From Maylandia zebra (lineage: Eukaryota; Chordata; Actinopteri; Cichliformes; Cichlidae): a stretch of 64,000 bases of DNA. The stretch covers positions 23,103,075 to 23,167,074 of the forward strand of contig NC_135175.1 in NCBI RefSeq assembly GCF_041146795.1, read 5' to 3'. The position numbers and the translations under genes are program-made. Each line of letters starts with the position of its first letter. Position 1 is the stretch's first letter. Under the pieces are notes generated by a model that was given only the letters and a program-made list of their open reading frames with translations, was not told the DNA's origin and did not search any database. Shown one piece after another: positions 1 through 10,755 of the stretch.

Positions 1-3000
1 TGTAAAACGAGCCAAGGGCAAGCTAGCTCAGGATTTATAACTCCTGCCTCTGTTTACACCTGAAAATAAGCAAGTTTTTGACAACAGCAATTCCAAAGTG
101 GCAGTCGTGCATCAAAATCCCCCCATTTGTTCACAGCTGCAGAAAGCACACAAATATGTAATTAGCAAGTGTATCAGAGGCTTTTGAATTTTGACAAAGT
201 CACGTCATGCATTTTCCTTTTCAGTACTGTCAGAGTTGTTTGTTTGTTTGTTTTTCATAAATGTGTCAGACAAACTAAAGATGAAGGACATGTGCTTTTG
301 TCTGGGTGCTATAGCAACATAGTCATGCAAGTATTGCGGAAACAATAAGAAGAAAGCTCCTGATTTAATTCTCCAGTGAGCCATCTAACTGAAATGCTAA
401 GTAGGTGATGCACTTTATCGATACAATCATTCTGGTTCAGTCAGACGCAGGTGCAAAGATTGGATCTTTCAGCCTGAAGCTTGGTTCTGTCGTCTCCTCA
501 CTTTTTTTCTTACTGTACATAAGAAAGAAACTGGGGGTAAATCTATTTATACTTCCATTCACTGTCATGTGGGCGCCATCTGCTGGTTATTAATGTGCAA
601 AAACTGAAGAGAAAGCCTTAAACTACCACTAGGAGGACACTGCACTACTGCATACTGTATATTCCTTCAAACACAGCTTGTAATAACCTGCAGTGTTTTG
701 AACATACTTTCCTGATTAAGTCTTGTTTTTTTATGTTATCTTACAGATAAAGTCATTCATGCTCTTAACAGTATCACAAGTTATCAGAGATGATAGATCA
801 GTCACAGGCTTCCTGTCCCTGTATTGTATTACGCCCAGCAATAACTGCTGCCTTTATCAAAGACGCAATGTACAATAACCCCTCACACATAATGATAAGA
901 AAGCTGAAAAGTCATAACATAATTAGTAAAGGTGTTCCACTTGATAGGTAGAGCGTGCCATAAATTACAGAAATGGATCCCTACATAAAATCAACCTTAG
1001 CAGTATTTGAAGGCAGTCATCATGATGCTGCAGTCAAGTGTCATTTGGCTGAACTGCCATCATCCTCCATAAAAAGAATCATATTAAAACATCTTTGATC
1101 ATCTTTCATCTATTCATTGGCTGAGTGATGCATTTGCATAATTTAAACAATGATCCAACGATCAAATTGCTCATCAAAAAACAAGCAAACCCACAAAACT
1201 GCTCGTGTTCACGTAAAAGACTATTTTCACCACATTTGATTTTATTGGCGAATGTTTTTAGGGCTTTGTGTGACATCCTAAAAAAATCTGTGTAAAAATG
1301 AAAAGCAGCGCTGGGATTCAAGGCCAAGGAAACCATTTCAAATGAAAGAAAAGCAAATGCTCACGAGGAATAAAGGACTCAGCTCTGACAAGTGCAGGGC
1401 ATGCCAACAAGGACATTTTTAGGACTGTATGAGACATACTGTTTACATCTCTGTCATATCCCATGACTTTCACAATCACATGAGTGAGTGGCGTGAGTAG
1501 TGTAATCACACAGTGACATCAAGGTTTTGAACTATGAAACATCAGGAGCCCCTGTTTGAGCTATGTTTTCTTCTTTCCCTCTCAACATTTTATTTATGTT
1601 GATTTACAAACATGCTAATGCAAAAAATATCGCTGTTTGTTTAACTATCTTGCAGCTTTTTTACGACTTGGACAAGTTTATTTGGCTAGAGTTTGAGTTA
1701 AAATGTGTTATATTTTCACGAAAACTTTAACATAGTATTGCTCATTTGTACAAACGTAACTCATGATAGTAAAATGACGTGGGTTTTCCTGTAAACGGGG
1801 ACATGTGGAAATCATCTGAGAACAGTAAACAAGTTGAGTTTACTTTTTAACTTTGGCTGTCCTTTTTTTCCCACACTAATGTTCTTTGGCACAGTGTTCA
1901 GTACTTCCGCTGATATGAGCCCACTACAGCGCGTTAAACATTAAGCTTTAGCCACAAACAACTCAAGGGAATGTTGCTTCAGGTAAACGTTGCATGATTG
2001 AAAGTAAGTCTTTAACAGGTGCTGTAAGAAAGGCACCGTATAAAATAATTAGACCCACACTCAGTAAAACACAGACCTTTAAATGTGAAAGTTCTGCCAA
2101 AGGTTTTTGGATTAGCTTAGCACAAAGCAGAATGGAAAGCAGGTAGCCAGGCTGAATTTGAAAAGTAGCTTACCCATGGAAAAACCCACTCCAAATTACA
2201 ATCCTGTGTTTATTCACCACAAAAGCTAAGGTGAAGAAACATCAGGGGATAGTTCAACAATGTTAAAGTTTTACAATAAATAGTTGCCATTTCTAAGTGC
2301 ACTTTGCTAGGCTCTTCTGTTCCTTCAGAACTGCCTGAATTCTTTATGACATAAGTTCAACAAAGTGCCAGAAACATTTGGTCCATATTGATGATAGCAT
2401 CACATTTGTGGTCTGCACATCCAGATAGTAAAGTTAAGTATACGAAACATCAGTATTTGAATGTATTTGAATTTAATGGCACTAATAGGAGATTCTTTTG
2501 GAAGCAGGTTATGAATAAGATTCTCTCTTTAGTGATTAGAAGTGATTCCACAGGTCAGTGAGTTTTATTATAGGCAAGTATGGTACATAGATATATGTGT
2601 CCCAATAGCAGAGTGAATACTGACTATGATAGTGATAATTGTTGTGGTTTACAGAAAGGGATAATAATTGTGATAATATGTTAGATTTAATTCACAAAAT
2701 CTAAATGAAAATCATGTATGAATTGTGGAACAGAGATCTCATAACAAACATGAAAAAGGAAGAACTTACTGGAAAAGACCTGAAAAAAGTAAAAGACCTG
2801 CCTGGAAACATAAACATGTTATTGACAATGAAGCTTTATCTCTGCTATGCATGCAGCAGGTGCAGAAAATCCCATCTTGTCTAATGAGGACAACCAGATT
2901 TATCAGCTGTATGTCACACGTATTCCTCTAACAGCAGCTCTAATGCTGAGTCATCCTCCTATTCACTGTCTATGAAGAAACCAGAGGATTCGTAGCACTT

Positions 3001-6000
3001 ACTACTCATATATTACTCTTTCTCCCTCATACAAAACAGCCAACTGAGGCAGTGGCTATGATTGGTCTAGAATGACATCTGATTAGACAGCCGGGAGTAA
3101 TTAGGGTGCTCATTGGCTGCTGGAACTGTGCTGTTTGTGACACTTGTAGTGTAAGCTGGCTTGAATGGAGCTTTTGTGTAAACGTGCCACATATACAGCT
3201 GTGGGCCCGGTAGGGTTGGGGCAGCACCTGTGCAGTCCAATGCACCAGCTCTGCAACAAAACAATATCTTTTTAAAAGCTCATATTGTTCAGTTCCTATC
3301 AGACAGCCATTGATTCAACACTGTGGTTGTGAACTGTTTACCAGACTGCAGAAAACTCATAAAGCAATTGAAAATACAACCACCATCCCCCCTGTAGATG
3401 GAGTACTTACCACTGTTGTGCAATTTCCTTAAAAGAAAGATAAGAACCTGAAGCATCTGCTTTCAAGTGGAAAATCTATTAGAGGGTCAAAGGCAGGAAT
3501 AAGCTTAGCACTGAGAAGATCAGAAATCATAAGTGTAGCTTAGCAAACAAACGAACAAACAAGGACAGCTATATAATGCACTGCAAACATTGTTTTAATG
3601 CATTTTCCTTGCAATGACCAGCAAAAACAAGCCAAAAGAATCAATATTCTCCTTTTAGACAGCCCCTTCTTTCTTGAGCACAGGTTTCAGGGTACTTGGC
3701 AGGTAGCTTGTTCCAGAAATTTTGGAGAAAGTCAAAGCTTTTGGGAATTTAACTTCAGTGTTCCAGACTGACTCTATCAGCTATTTTGTTTAGCTGTAGG
3801 ACTTATTGTAGCTCTTCAAAGCCGTGGCTATATGTTTGTCGCGGTCGTGATGCAGATCAAATTTTGGGCAATGGTGATCAATTTTAAGTACCTAAAACTA
3901 TTATAGCAACATAAAAAACAATAGTTTGAGAGTAAGACGAGAGGCTCGATGTCAGTTTTGCATCTTTAGAAGGCTATGCTCACTATTAAGCTTTTTTAAA
4001 TGTTATTTCTTTAATTCCAGTTTGTAAACTTAGCTAAACTAAGCGAATACTGGCTCAAGCTGCATATTTATCATAGAGACATGAGAGTGGCAACCATCTT
4101 CCTTTTTTACTCTTGACAAGAAAAGCGAATGAGCGTCTTCCTCTAAATATCAAACTACTCCTTTAAACAACCATTACATGTGAGTCACCATCTCAGAAAT
4201 AAAAACACTCTCAATAGCAGGGGTTGCTTTTTTTGAGACAGCAGTTCTGAATCAGGATTTGTGTATAAGCCCAACATATTCTTTCTGTTTTGCCATGAAT
4301 ACTCTCAGAAAATAAGCACAGTGTAGCGGAAAGTGTGTAGGATCTGGCTATGAGCTGCTCTGAAACAATTTCAGAGCTGAGCACTAAAGAACAAAGGGGC
4401 GAGTTAGAATCCTGGTGCCACGCCCTCGGGCTGTAGAGTCAGGGCCTTTATGGCAACCTTTTAAGCTGGTTTATACAGTCTATAACCCAGAATCCCCTTT
4501 CATCTTCCGTGGCACACAGAAAGGGTTCACCACTGAGAAGGTGAAGGGTATCCAGAAGAGTATTGACAACACACTGAAGCAGTGTTAGGGGAGAAAAAAA
4601 AGAAGGCAGAGTTGGAGAAATATTAAAGAAACTGCGGATTAATCTTCCAGTAAAAATGGATGGATGCCACAGTTGACTTACCATTATTATTATTATTACT
4701 ATTGATTTATTAATAACTTAAAAGCGCTTTGGCGCTTACCCAAATGTGTAGCTGAGAACTTGGGAAACGCAATGATTTTTGACACCTGAGCAAACGGGGT
4801 AAATAGGATGAATCTGAAACTGTTTCCGTCTTAATCCGCTATCTGAGAGGGTGGATTATGATGTTTCCTTTCATAATTTCACACAGGATTGAGGTAAAAA
4901 ATTGTCAAGCTTGAGTTTGATAGATCAATTTGCCAGCTGTTCCAGCAGCCCTCTCCTTTAGCTATAATAAAATCCCTCCCAGTCTAACGGCATAATCTAT
5001 GACACGCTTGATCTGCTATTCATTTGAAGTGTCGTGGCATCCTGCTTTATCTCCTGACGTGGCGGAGACCTCCTCTACACCAGCGCCAACACTGTTGGTT
5101 GCTAGGAGCTATTTGCTATATGCCGAGTCATTTTCACGGTTGTTATGGCCCTGCATTAGCTAACATAGGACTCGTGATTCCAGCCTTCAAATTAATGCAC
5201 ATGTTACTGTCAGAGGAAGCATGAAGCGCTATCTAAAATCCCATAGCATCTCTCTATTACTCACTGAAAAAAATTAGCTTCCTGTCTTCATTAAGAAATG
5301 TAATGTGTTTCCTTGTGTCACAGTCATCTCAGGTCGCACGTATCTGACACTACACGTTTTATTTCTGCTAGATTAACACATATGTAACACATGCACGCTC
5401 AGGCAAAGGCACTGATTTACACACTCACACCCCCACACACTCACTGCTGTAGGCTTTTATCCTCAGGCACCTGGATAGCTAAGAATTACACAGAAAGAAA
5501 CTTATTCATTTGGGGAATATACACATACTCCTTCCCTGAGACAACCTTTTGTCCTGAGGCAGAGAAGAATACTATTGTTGGATTACTGGGGTGGTGTTAG
5601 TTTGGGGCCTTGGGGAGCTCCCCGTAGGTGCACCCTTCTCTTTTTGACCTCCCCACCCCCACCCTTTTATGAAACTGTGAGGCTCAGGCGATTTATCTGC
5701 ATTAACCACATGGAGCACTGAATTTAGGGTGTGGTAAATATGACTGATGACATTATCTACGGACAGCAGGAAAGTGAAAAGTCTCTGAATGTCATTCTAG
5801 GACAGCAAAAGTGTGTTTAGGGAGAGGAATGAGTGAGGATCTGTGAAATGATGTCTAAGTGTCTTTTAAGAAAGCGGTGAAAAGAGTTCTTCTTTGACAC
5901 TTCTTATCATGACATGCAGTATTTGTCCAAGCCTACTGCATGTATCGACATTGCTCTAAATACTCAGAAATAAAACCAGGGAGACAAACTTTTTAACCCT

Positions 6001-6540
6001 CAATTTACTTTCACGCATGGCTTTATAATATAAACAACTCTCAGAAAGTGCAGCTGTGACATATATATTTACCCATTCAGTTATCAGACCCATTTTTTTT
6101 CTCATTCTACCCAGTGAAGGCGTTTTTAGAGCCAATCACTTTGAATGTGCAGTCTGGACTTTAACATCTAATAATACATAGTTAATAGTATTATTTAAAG
6201 ACTCATTCTCAGGCTGTTCTAGATCGAATGAAAAGCCTGATTTATTTTTTAAATTGTGCAATAACATGGTGACGGCACAGAGTAAGAAATTTCTCCACTA
6301 CATTTGCCTTCACTTTATGTGCCGTACAATCATACTCATCAACCTCAGGAAGTTGTACTTGCTGCTGCAGGGGAACCATCAGAGTTATTATAATTTATCC
6401 TGATGGGCACGTGAATGTCTATATAGTTGCAGAAATCCATCTAGTTTACAATTAATTATAACAGTAAAAGAAGTAATGGAAATCTGGTCTACGAGATTCA
6501 TTAAAATCCAAAACACCGCAAGTGCTGTAGAGGACTACAA
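1..6540. other. Intergenic region, no gene seen
   Basis: No exon of a recognisable protein is visible on either strand. Open frames are short, lack flanking splice sites that make sense, and have no recognisable domain. In human the gene upstream of INSIG1 is HTR5A, and I see nothing resembling a serotonin receptor here. Balanced-composition blocks at about 3040-3260 (two inverted CCAAT boxes), 4840-5230 and 6340-6470 look more structured than their AT-rich surroundings and could be regulatory, but there is no comparison to prove it. Confidence 0.6.
571..640. promoter_or_regulatory. Pair of CTCF-like motifs, divergent
   Basis: Bases 571-586 read on the minus strand as CCAGCAGATGGCGCCC, which fits the known CTCF core CCASYAGRKGGCRC at every core position. 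Bases 626-640 on the plus strand read CCACTAGGAGGACAC, a weaker match. The two lie 40 bases apart and point away from each other. Closely spaced divergent CTCF sites are typical of domain boundaries, and this one would lie 5' of the insig1-en2 block. Only the motif match is seen; binding is inferred. Confidence 0.4.
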
Positions 6541-6970
6541 ACAAAGATCGCCTCGTTATTTGCTCCCAGATAGACTTTTAAATCCTTCAAAGCCCGTAAT
6601 CATCAAACCTCAAATCATCAAACTCAGTCATCCTTTAAAGACCTCGTAGAACTGTATGATGCCAATAGAGCACTTTAGAGTGTAGTTTCCTTGTTTTTCG
6701 TGATTATGTTCACAAGAGTAAAATGGGAGCATATTTGACCCTACTCCCAGTTTGGGTTCAGAAGAGAAGCATCCAACTACTTTAAGATTCATCTCAAAAC
6801 CTCTTTTTGATTATGCTTTTATTTGGAGCTGGATCATGTGACCCTGAGCCATCCTTTAGTTATATATGAGCTATAGGCTCAAGCTGTGACACAATGCAGA
6901 CCTCTCCTTTCTTCTCTTTTGCTCACAACACATTCTGCAGTCTATAGGCTGTGCTGTTTGTTATCTCGCT
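6540..6970 (+). mobile_element. Decayed LINE-type 3' fragment
   Basis: This stretch resembles the 3' end of a LINE-like retroelement that I recognise as abundant in teleost genomes. It has the remnant of a C-terminal reverse-transcriptase reading frame (a stretch about CAATAGAGCACTTTAGA, then TTTAAGATTCATCTCAAAAC) followed by an untranslated part containing GGATCATGTGACCCTGAGCC and a TTAGTTATA run. The frame is broken by several stops, so it is inactive. The identification rests on recalled resemblance, not a database search, and the clade (L2-like or other) is not assigned. It directly abuts the next repeat. Confidence 0.5.
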
Positions 6971-6979
6971 ATAAATTTA

Positions 6980-7640
6980 AAGTAAACTAAACTTTATTTA
7001 CAAAGTGCTTTTCACAAAAAGTCACACTTACTATACAACAATTAATATCAATAGAGAACCGTGCTAAAATAGAATAAAAAAGCAAGCAAAATGTATTTAT
7101 ATAGCGCTTTTTATCTGTGCAAAGCAATAAATACCTAGGAGAAATCGATAAAAATATAAATACCAAAAGAATCTCAATAGAATGCGTGATAAAGCAGAAA
7201 GGTTTTCAACTGTTTTCTTTAAAAGGATTTTACCGAATCTGCTAACAAGGGGTGAAGCATTAAATTGTTTCATTGCCTTGATGCACAGACGAAGAGGCTC
7301 TGTTCTCCTATGGTCTTCAGTATGAGGGAAAACTGATAGATTTTGAGCTTGTGAGAGAAGATAGCAAACAGCTGTGCATTTAACAAGAAGCTGATATATA
7401 ATATAGTCTGGAGCATGTCTGTTTAGTGCTTCAAGTGTGAGAATTTTAAAAACGTGATTGAAAATCAACCGGGACCAATGTAAAGAGAAGAAAATAGTAG
7501 TGTGAGCTTGCTCGCTGGAGCATTTTGTATTGCTTGGAGGTGTAAAAGAGAAGAGATGAGCAGTAAACAGGGTATTACAATAACCTCGGTGCAATGACAC
7601 AAATACATGACTGTAGATCACAATTTCAAAACGTTCCTTA
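6980..7640 (+). repeat. Dispersed teleost repeat (ATTTATATAGCGCTTT family)
   Basis: The block opens with two related head sequences (about 6988 and 7091, the second reading ATTTATATAGCGCTTTTTAT). It continues with an internal part that matches the general text of a long, abundant fish repeat: a segment near 7200-7220 (GGTTTTCAACTGTTTTCTTT), one near 7460-7485 about an end-of-domain CGGGACCAATGTAAAGAG, and one near 7570 about TATTACAATAACCTCGGTG. The copy at 58.08-58.35 kb has the same head and the same next internal segment in the same orientation. A 216-codon open frame on the minus strand spans most of this block but has no recognisable domain, and I take it as chance openness inside the repeat. 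Confidence 0.5.
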
Positions 7641-7786
7641 AATGAAAAAAAGGAAGGTGAAAAAGATTTTATATGTTCTTTTTTCTCAGACCGTGCAGGA
7701 GTCAACAGGATTCCTCTGGTTAAAGGAGTTTCCAAGTGCTTGCTCAAAGTGGATCACTGAGGTTTTCCATCCACGATGTTCTAAAG

Positions 7787-8650
7787 TACACTGCTTAGAC
7801 AACAAAAAGTCAGGCACTCTATAATTTCGTTGGACTACCTTTAGCTTTTAATGAAGGCATGTATTTGACCTGGGATTATTTTGGTAAGCAAAATCAGATT
7901 GCTGGGTAACGTCTTCTCCAGCACATCCCAGAGATTCTGTGGGGTAAAGGTCTGGACTTTGTGGTGGCCAATCCATGAATGAAAATGATGTCTCATTCTC
8001 CCTGAACCACTCTTTCAGTTTGAACCCAGTGAACTCTGATATCAGGGAAGAATAAAATCCATTGATGGGAAAACCTGGTCATTCAGCATTGTCAGGTAGT
8101 CAGCAGACCTCATTTTTGTTGCTGAGCCTAGAAATGACAGATTCAGTGATGCCACTGAATCCGCCTCTCTTCTTACCCTAATGTCCCCATAACTTTGGAA
8201 CAGGGTAAAGTCTGGACTAATCAGACCAATTTCTCCAATTAGCGTCAGTGGATTTCTTAAGGCTGCACAGCTGTACAGCTACACACCCCAATCCCTTCAG
8301 TTCTTTTCTTACTGTGTGTGTGTTTGTGAGAAAATGCTCTTACTATCACTTTTAACATGGCCATGAGGTTTATTGTTGCTGTTTTTATTTAATTTGACCA
8401 GATGTTTAAGTGAAATCCAATCACGATCACTCAGGATTTTTATCCAATACCATTTCTTCCTCAAAGGTGCCGGTTCATCAATAACCTTCCAGGTTTTAAC
8501 AATACAGTTAAAACCTGGACAGTTCTTAATGATAAGCTTCTCACTGCTTCAGTTACGGTTAAACAGCCAGCTGAATCATATTGATCCCTGCATAAATTCT
8601 GGTTAGTTAAATACAAGCGGTGCCTTTTGTTTTTTTCACTGGGCGGTGTA
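7787..8650 (-). mobile_element. Internally deleted, decayed Tc1-like DNA transposon
   Basis: The left end at 7787 begins TACACTGCTTAGACAAC and the right end at 8650 finishes CACTGGGCGGTGTA. These are imperfect inverted copies of the terminal repeat of a common fish Tc1-like family (ends of the form TACACTGCCTGGCC). Read on the minus strand, about 7960-7900 gives WPPQSPDLYPTE, which corresponds to the transposase motif WPxxSPDLNPIE around the second catalytic Asp. Further upstream on the minus strand, segments match the N-terminal part of the transposase gene with many frameshifts. At 864 bp it is shorter than a full-length Tc1 element (about 1.3-1.6 kb), and it carries no intact gene. It is a fossil insertion about 1.7 kb upstream of the insig1 promoter region. 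Confidence 0.75.
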
Positions 8651-9500
8651 TTTAACTGAGTAATAATACTGAGATTCTCGGGGACCAATAACATAACTAC
8701 GAAAAATAGTGTGAATCCAACAAGTAGATTTTGATACATATTTAACAGGATAACTGCTGCCTTTAATCTGTTTGTGGTGCTAGAATAAAAGTCAGAGAAT
8801 CAACAGACTCATTATGATTTGACCCCTGAAGACTCTGATTGTCTTCACCAAAAGTCATGGCCATGCAGCCAAAGTGGTGAAGCAACCAAACCCTAGAGCC
8901 AAAACCACTAGCAAAACTAAAAAGTCCTTGGTGTGCCCACAGTGTTACAATGTCCATTATTATTATTATTGTTATTATAAATACAGTTATTTCCACAAAT
9001 ACTCCTGATAAATCGTACATTGATTTTCTCCACACTGCACATCAAATCAGCCATAACTAAGAAGAGATAAATTCGGCAGCTGGGTGGAAGCTTTGAAGCT
9101 GAACATTGGGTGAAAACCAACACTGCACCCTGATTTAGTGCCGAACTCTCTACATTTGAACACCACAAATGTGCCAAAAACACACACACGATTAATATAA
9201 TACCCCCAAAATATCAAGAGCACTGTTAATTACACCCCCAAAAAATACATTTAATTAAACCTAATTGAAATGAAATGCTGTCACACTGATACGGTCTCTG
9301 TTTTTGTTTACCACATTTGCTCCAGGTCATGAGGCATCAACTCACTTTTTCCAAGTCTTATTTGCATAAAGAAATGATTCATCCATGGTATTGCTTTGTA
9401 AGTGCCAGAAGCTGATATTATTAAGTAAATGTGACTCAGGTTTTTTGTGGGGCTTTTACAAAGTGAAAAGAACTGAAAACGTTTGATTTATCTTTTTTGG
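8651..9500. other. Intergenic spacer, nothing identified
   Basis: AT-rich DNA with a short TTA/TAT trinucleotide run near 8957-8980. No exon, RNA gene or repeat family was recognised between the transposon and the insig1 upstream region. Confidence 0.5.
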
Positions 9501-9539
9501 AAACACAACAAGTGAGGAAGCTTGCACGGGAGTAGATTT

Positions 9540-10005
9540 TCATCCACGTGCGAGGTGAGGTTTTCCTCGGGCGCAGAAGCAAAATGTGCTCCGGTAGTTG
9601 CATGTGTCCTGCTGCACGTATCCAGCAGGAGGGTGTTTGTTATTGCACTGACCTACTCACGACCGACTGGACAACGCAGATTCTTGCAAAACACGTTTTC
9701 GCGTTGTTGTCGAACGAGCCCCAAAAGTCTGTGATCGGGGTATTGAACCTTTCAGAATACACGTTATCTCTAACCGACGTGCGCTGGCACTACACGCCTT
9801 CCCGAGCCTCCTTCCAAGCCACACCTCCTCAAAAGTGACCCAAAGTTTACCGGTTTGGTTTTTTTTTTTTAAACAAACGAACTGTGCCACTGACCCCATT
9901 TCCCAAAGGCTTTATATATAAGGGTGCAGAGGACTGCTGTTTGTTTAGTTACAGACGAAGAAAAGCAGGGTTTGTTTAGAGAATATCAGTGAATAATTCA
10001 ACACG
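9540..10005 (+). promoter_or_regulatory. Possible alternative TATA promoter and 5' exon upstream of insig1
   Basis: A CACGTG E-box lies at 9545-9550, followed by a CpG-containing stretch, then TGACCCAAAGTTT (about 9836-9848, DR1/HNF4-like), then a clear TATA element CTTTATATATAAGG at about 9910-9923. Some 80 bases further on, CAC|GTAAGC at 10002-10010 is a good splice donor. This arrangement could produce a short untranslated exon of about 9945-10004 spliced to the insig1 coding exon at 10742. The elements are seen; their use, and their assignment to insig1, are inferred. Confidence 0.35.
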
Positions 10006-10294
10006 TAAGCGAGGTGGAGCTTGAGATCTGCCTGGTAAACGCAAATTTACCTTTAAAAAAATGAGTAATATTCTAGTTGAATATAAAGCTACAGCTGTGG
10101 TACTGTGGTAGTTTAGTCACAGTTACTGCTTTTATTCCAAATGTTTTTAACCGCCTCCTCTGTCTCTTAGATTTCTTTTATACTTTCTTGTAAACTATCA
10201 TAGAGAGAATAAAGGCTTTTTTAAAAGAGCCGTTGTTTGGCGTTTCCACTTTCACTTCTGCTCTCCAGCCTCCCTGTTTGTGCGTCTGTCCCGG

Positions 10295-10380
10295 ACGAAG
10301 TGGGCGGTGGGGTGGCGTCACGTCATATCAGCCGCCGCGCTCTGATTGGCTGCCGATTCTCACCCGACACAGCTGTGATT
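10295..10380 (+). promoter_or_regulatory. insig1 proximal promoter with SRE-like, CCAAT and GC-box motifs
   Basis: Within 70 bases there are a GC-rich box (TGGGCGGTGG, 10301-10310), GTCACGTCAT (10317-10326, which on the minus strand contains TGACGTG, the core of CRE and ATF6/XBP1 sites), an inverted CCAAT box (ATTGG, 10345-10349) and TCTCACCCGAC (10358-10368), close to the sterol regulatory element consensus TCACCCCAC. A CCAAT box beside an SRE is the usual SREBP plus NF-Y arrangement of sterol-controlled promoters, and mammalian INSIG1 is a known SREBP target. Conserved use in this fish is inferred. Confidence 0.55.
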
Positions 10381-10389
10381 GTTTTCTGC

Positions 10390-10640
10390 AGAGGAAGCTC
10401 TCGTCGGTGGTATGAGGTCTGTGCGGTGGAATGGAGGAGCACTGTGTGTTTTTTCTCTCTCGCTCTGCGTGTGTTTGCTGACGATGATGTGAACAAACAA
10501 CGTGACTGCAGTTCACTTGTTGTAAAAGAGCAGGAAAACGAGGAGGAGGGATCCTGGCTTAAATCTGCTTGTCGAGGCGCGAATGAACAGGAGAAGAGGA
10601 TTCTGTTTGGAGCTGACTCTGAAGACGTCTGGAGATCAAG
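10390..10640 (+). other. insig1 exon 1, 5' untranslated
   Basis: A CpG-rich stretch ends at the donor GATCAAG|GTGAGC (intron from 10641), and the acceptor TTCTTTAG at 10734-10741 follows after only 101 bases. The transcription start is not defined by sequence; about 10390-10430 is a guess. The exon holds at least two short upstream ATG frames (at about 10411 and 10432) that end before the coding exon, which could damp translation. Mammalian INSIG1 starts its coding region in its first exon, so a 5'UTR intron would be a difference. Confidence 0.5.
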
Positions 10641-10755
10641 GTGAGCAGCCAGAACAATTTTAAAACAATTTCTTCGATTTTTTTTCTTTCAACATGAAAA
10701 CAGTAGCACTCGTGTGTTGACTGTCTCGTTTCCTTCTTTAGCTTTAAAGTGCCAA

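Noticed and set aside
7097..7747. 216-codon open frame on the minus strand, the longest in the window
   Set aside because: It lies almost wholly inside a dispersed fish repeat, has no recognisable domain, and its translation is rich in F, L and S as expected from AT-rich repeat DNA. I regard it as chance.
10237..10644. 135-codon open frame over the insig1 promoter and exon 1
   Set aside because: It starts at a non-ATG codon, runs through the promoter motifs, and reads into the intron donor. CpG-rich 5' regions are often open by chance.
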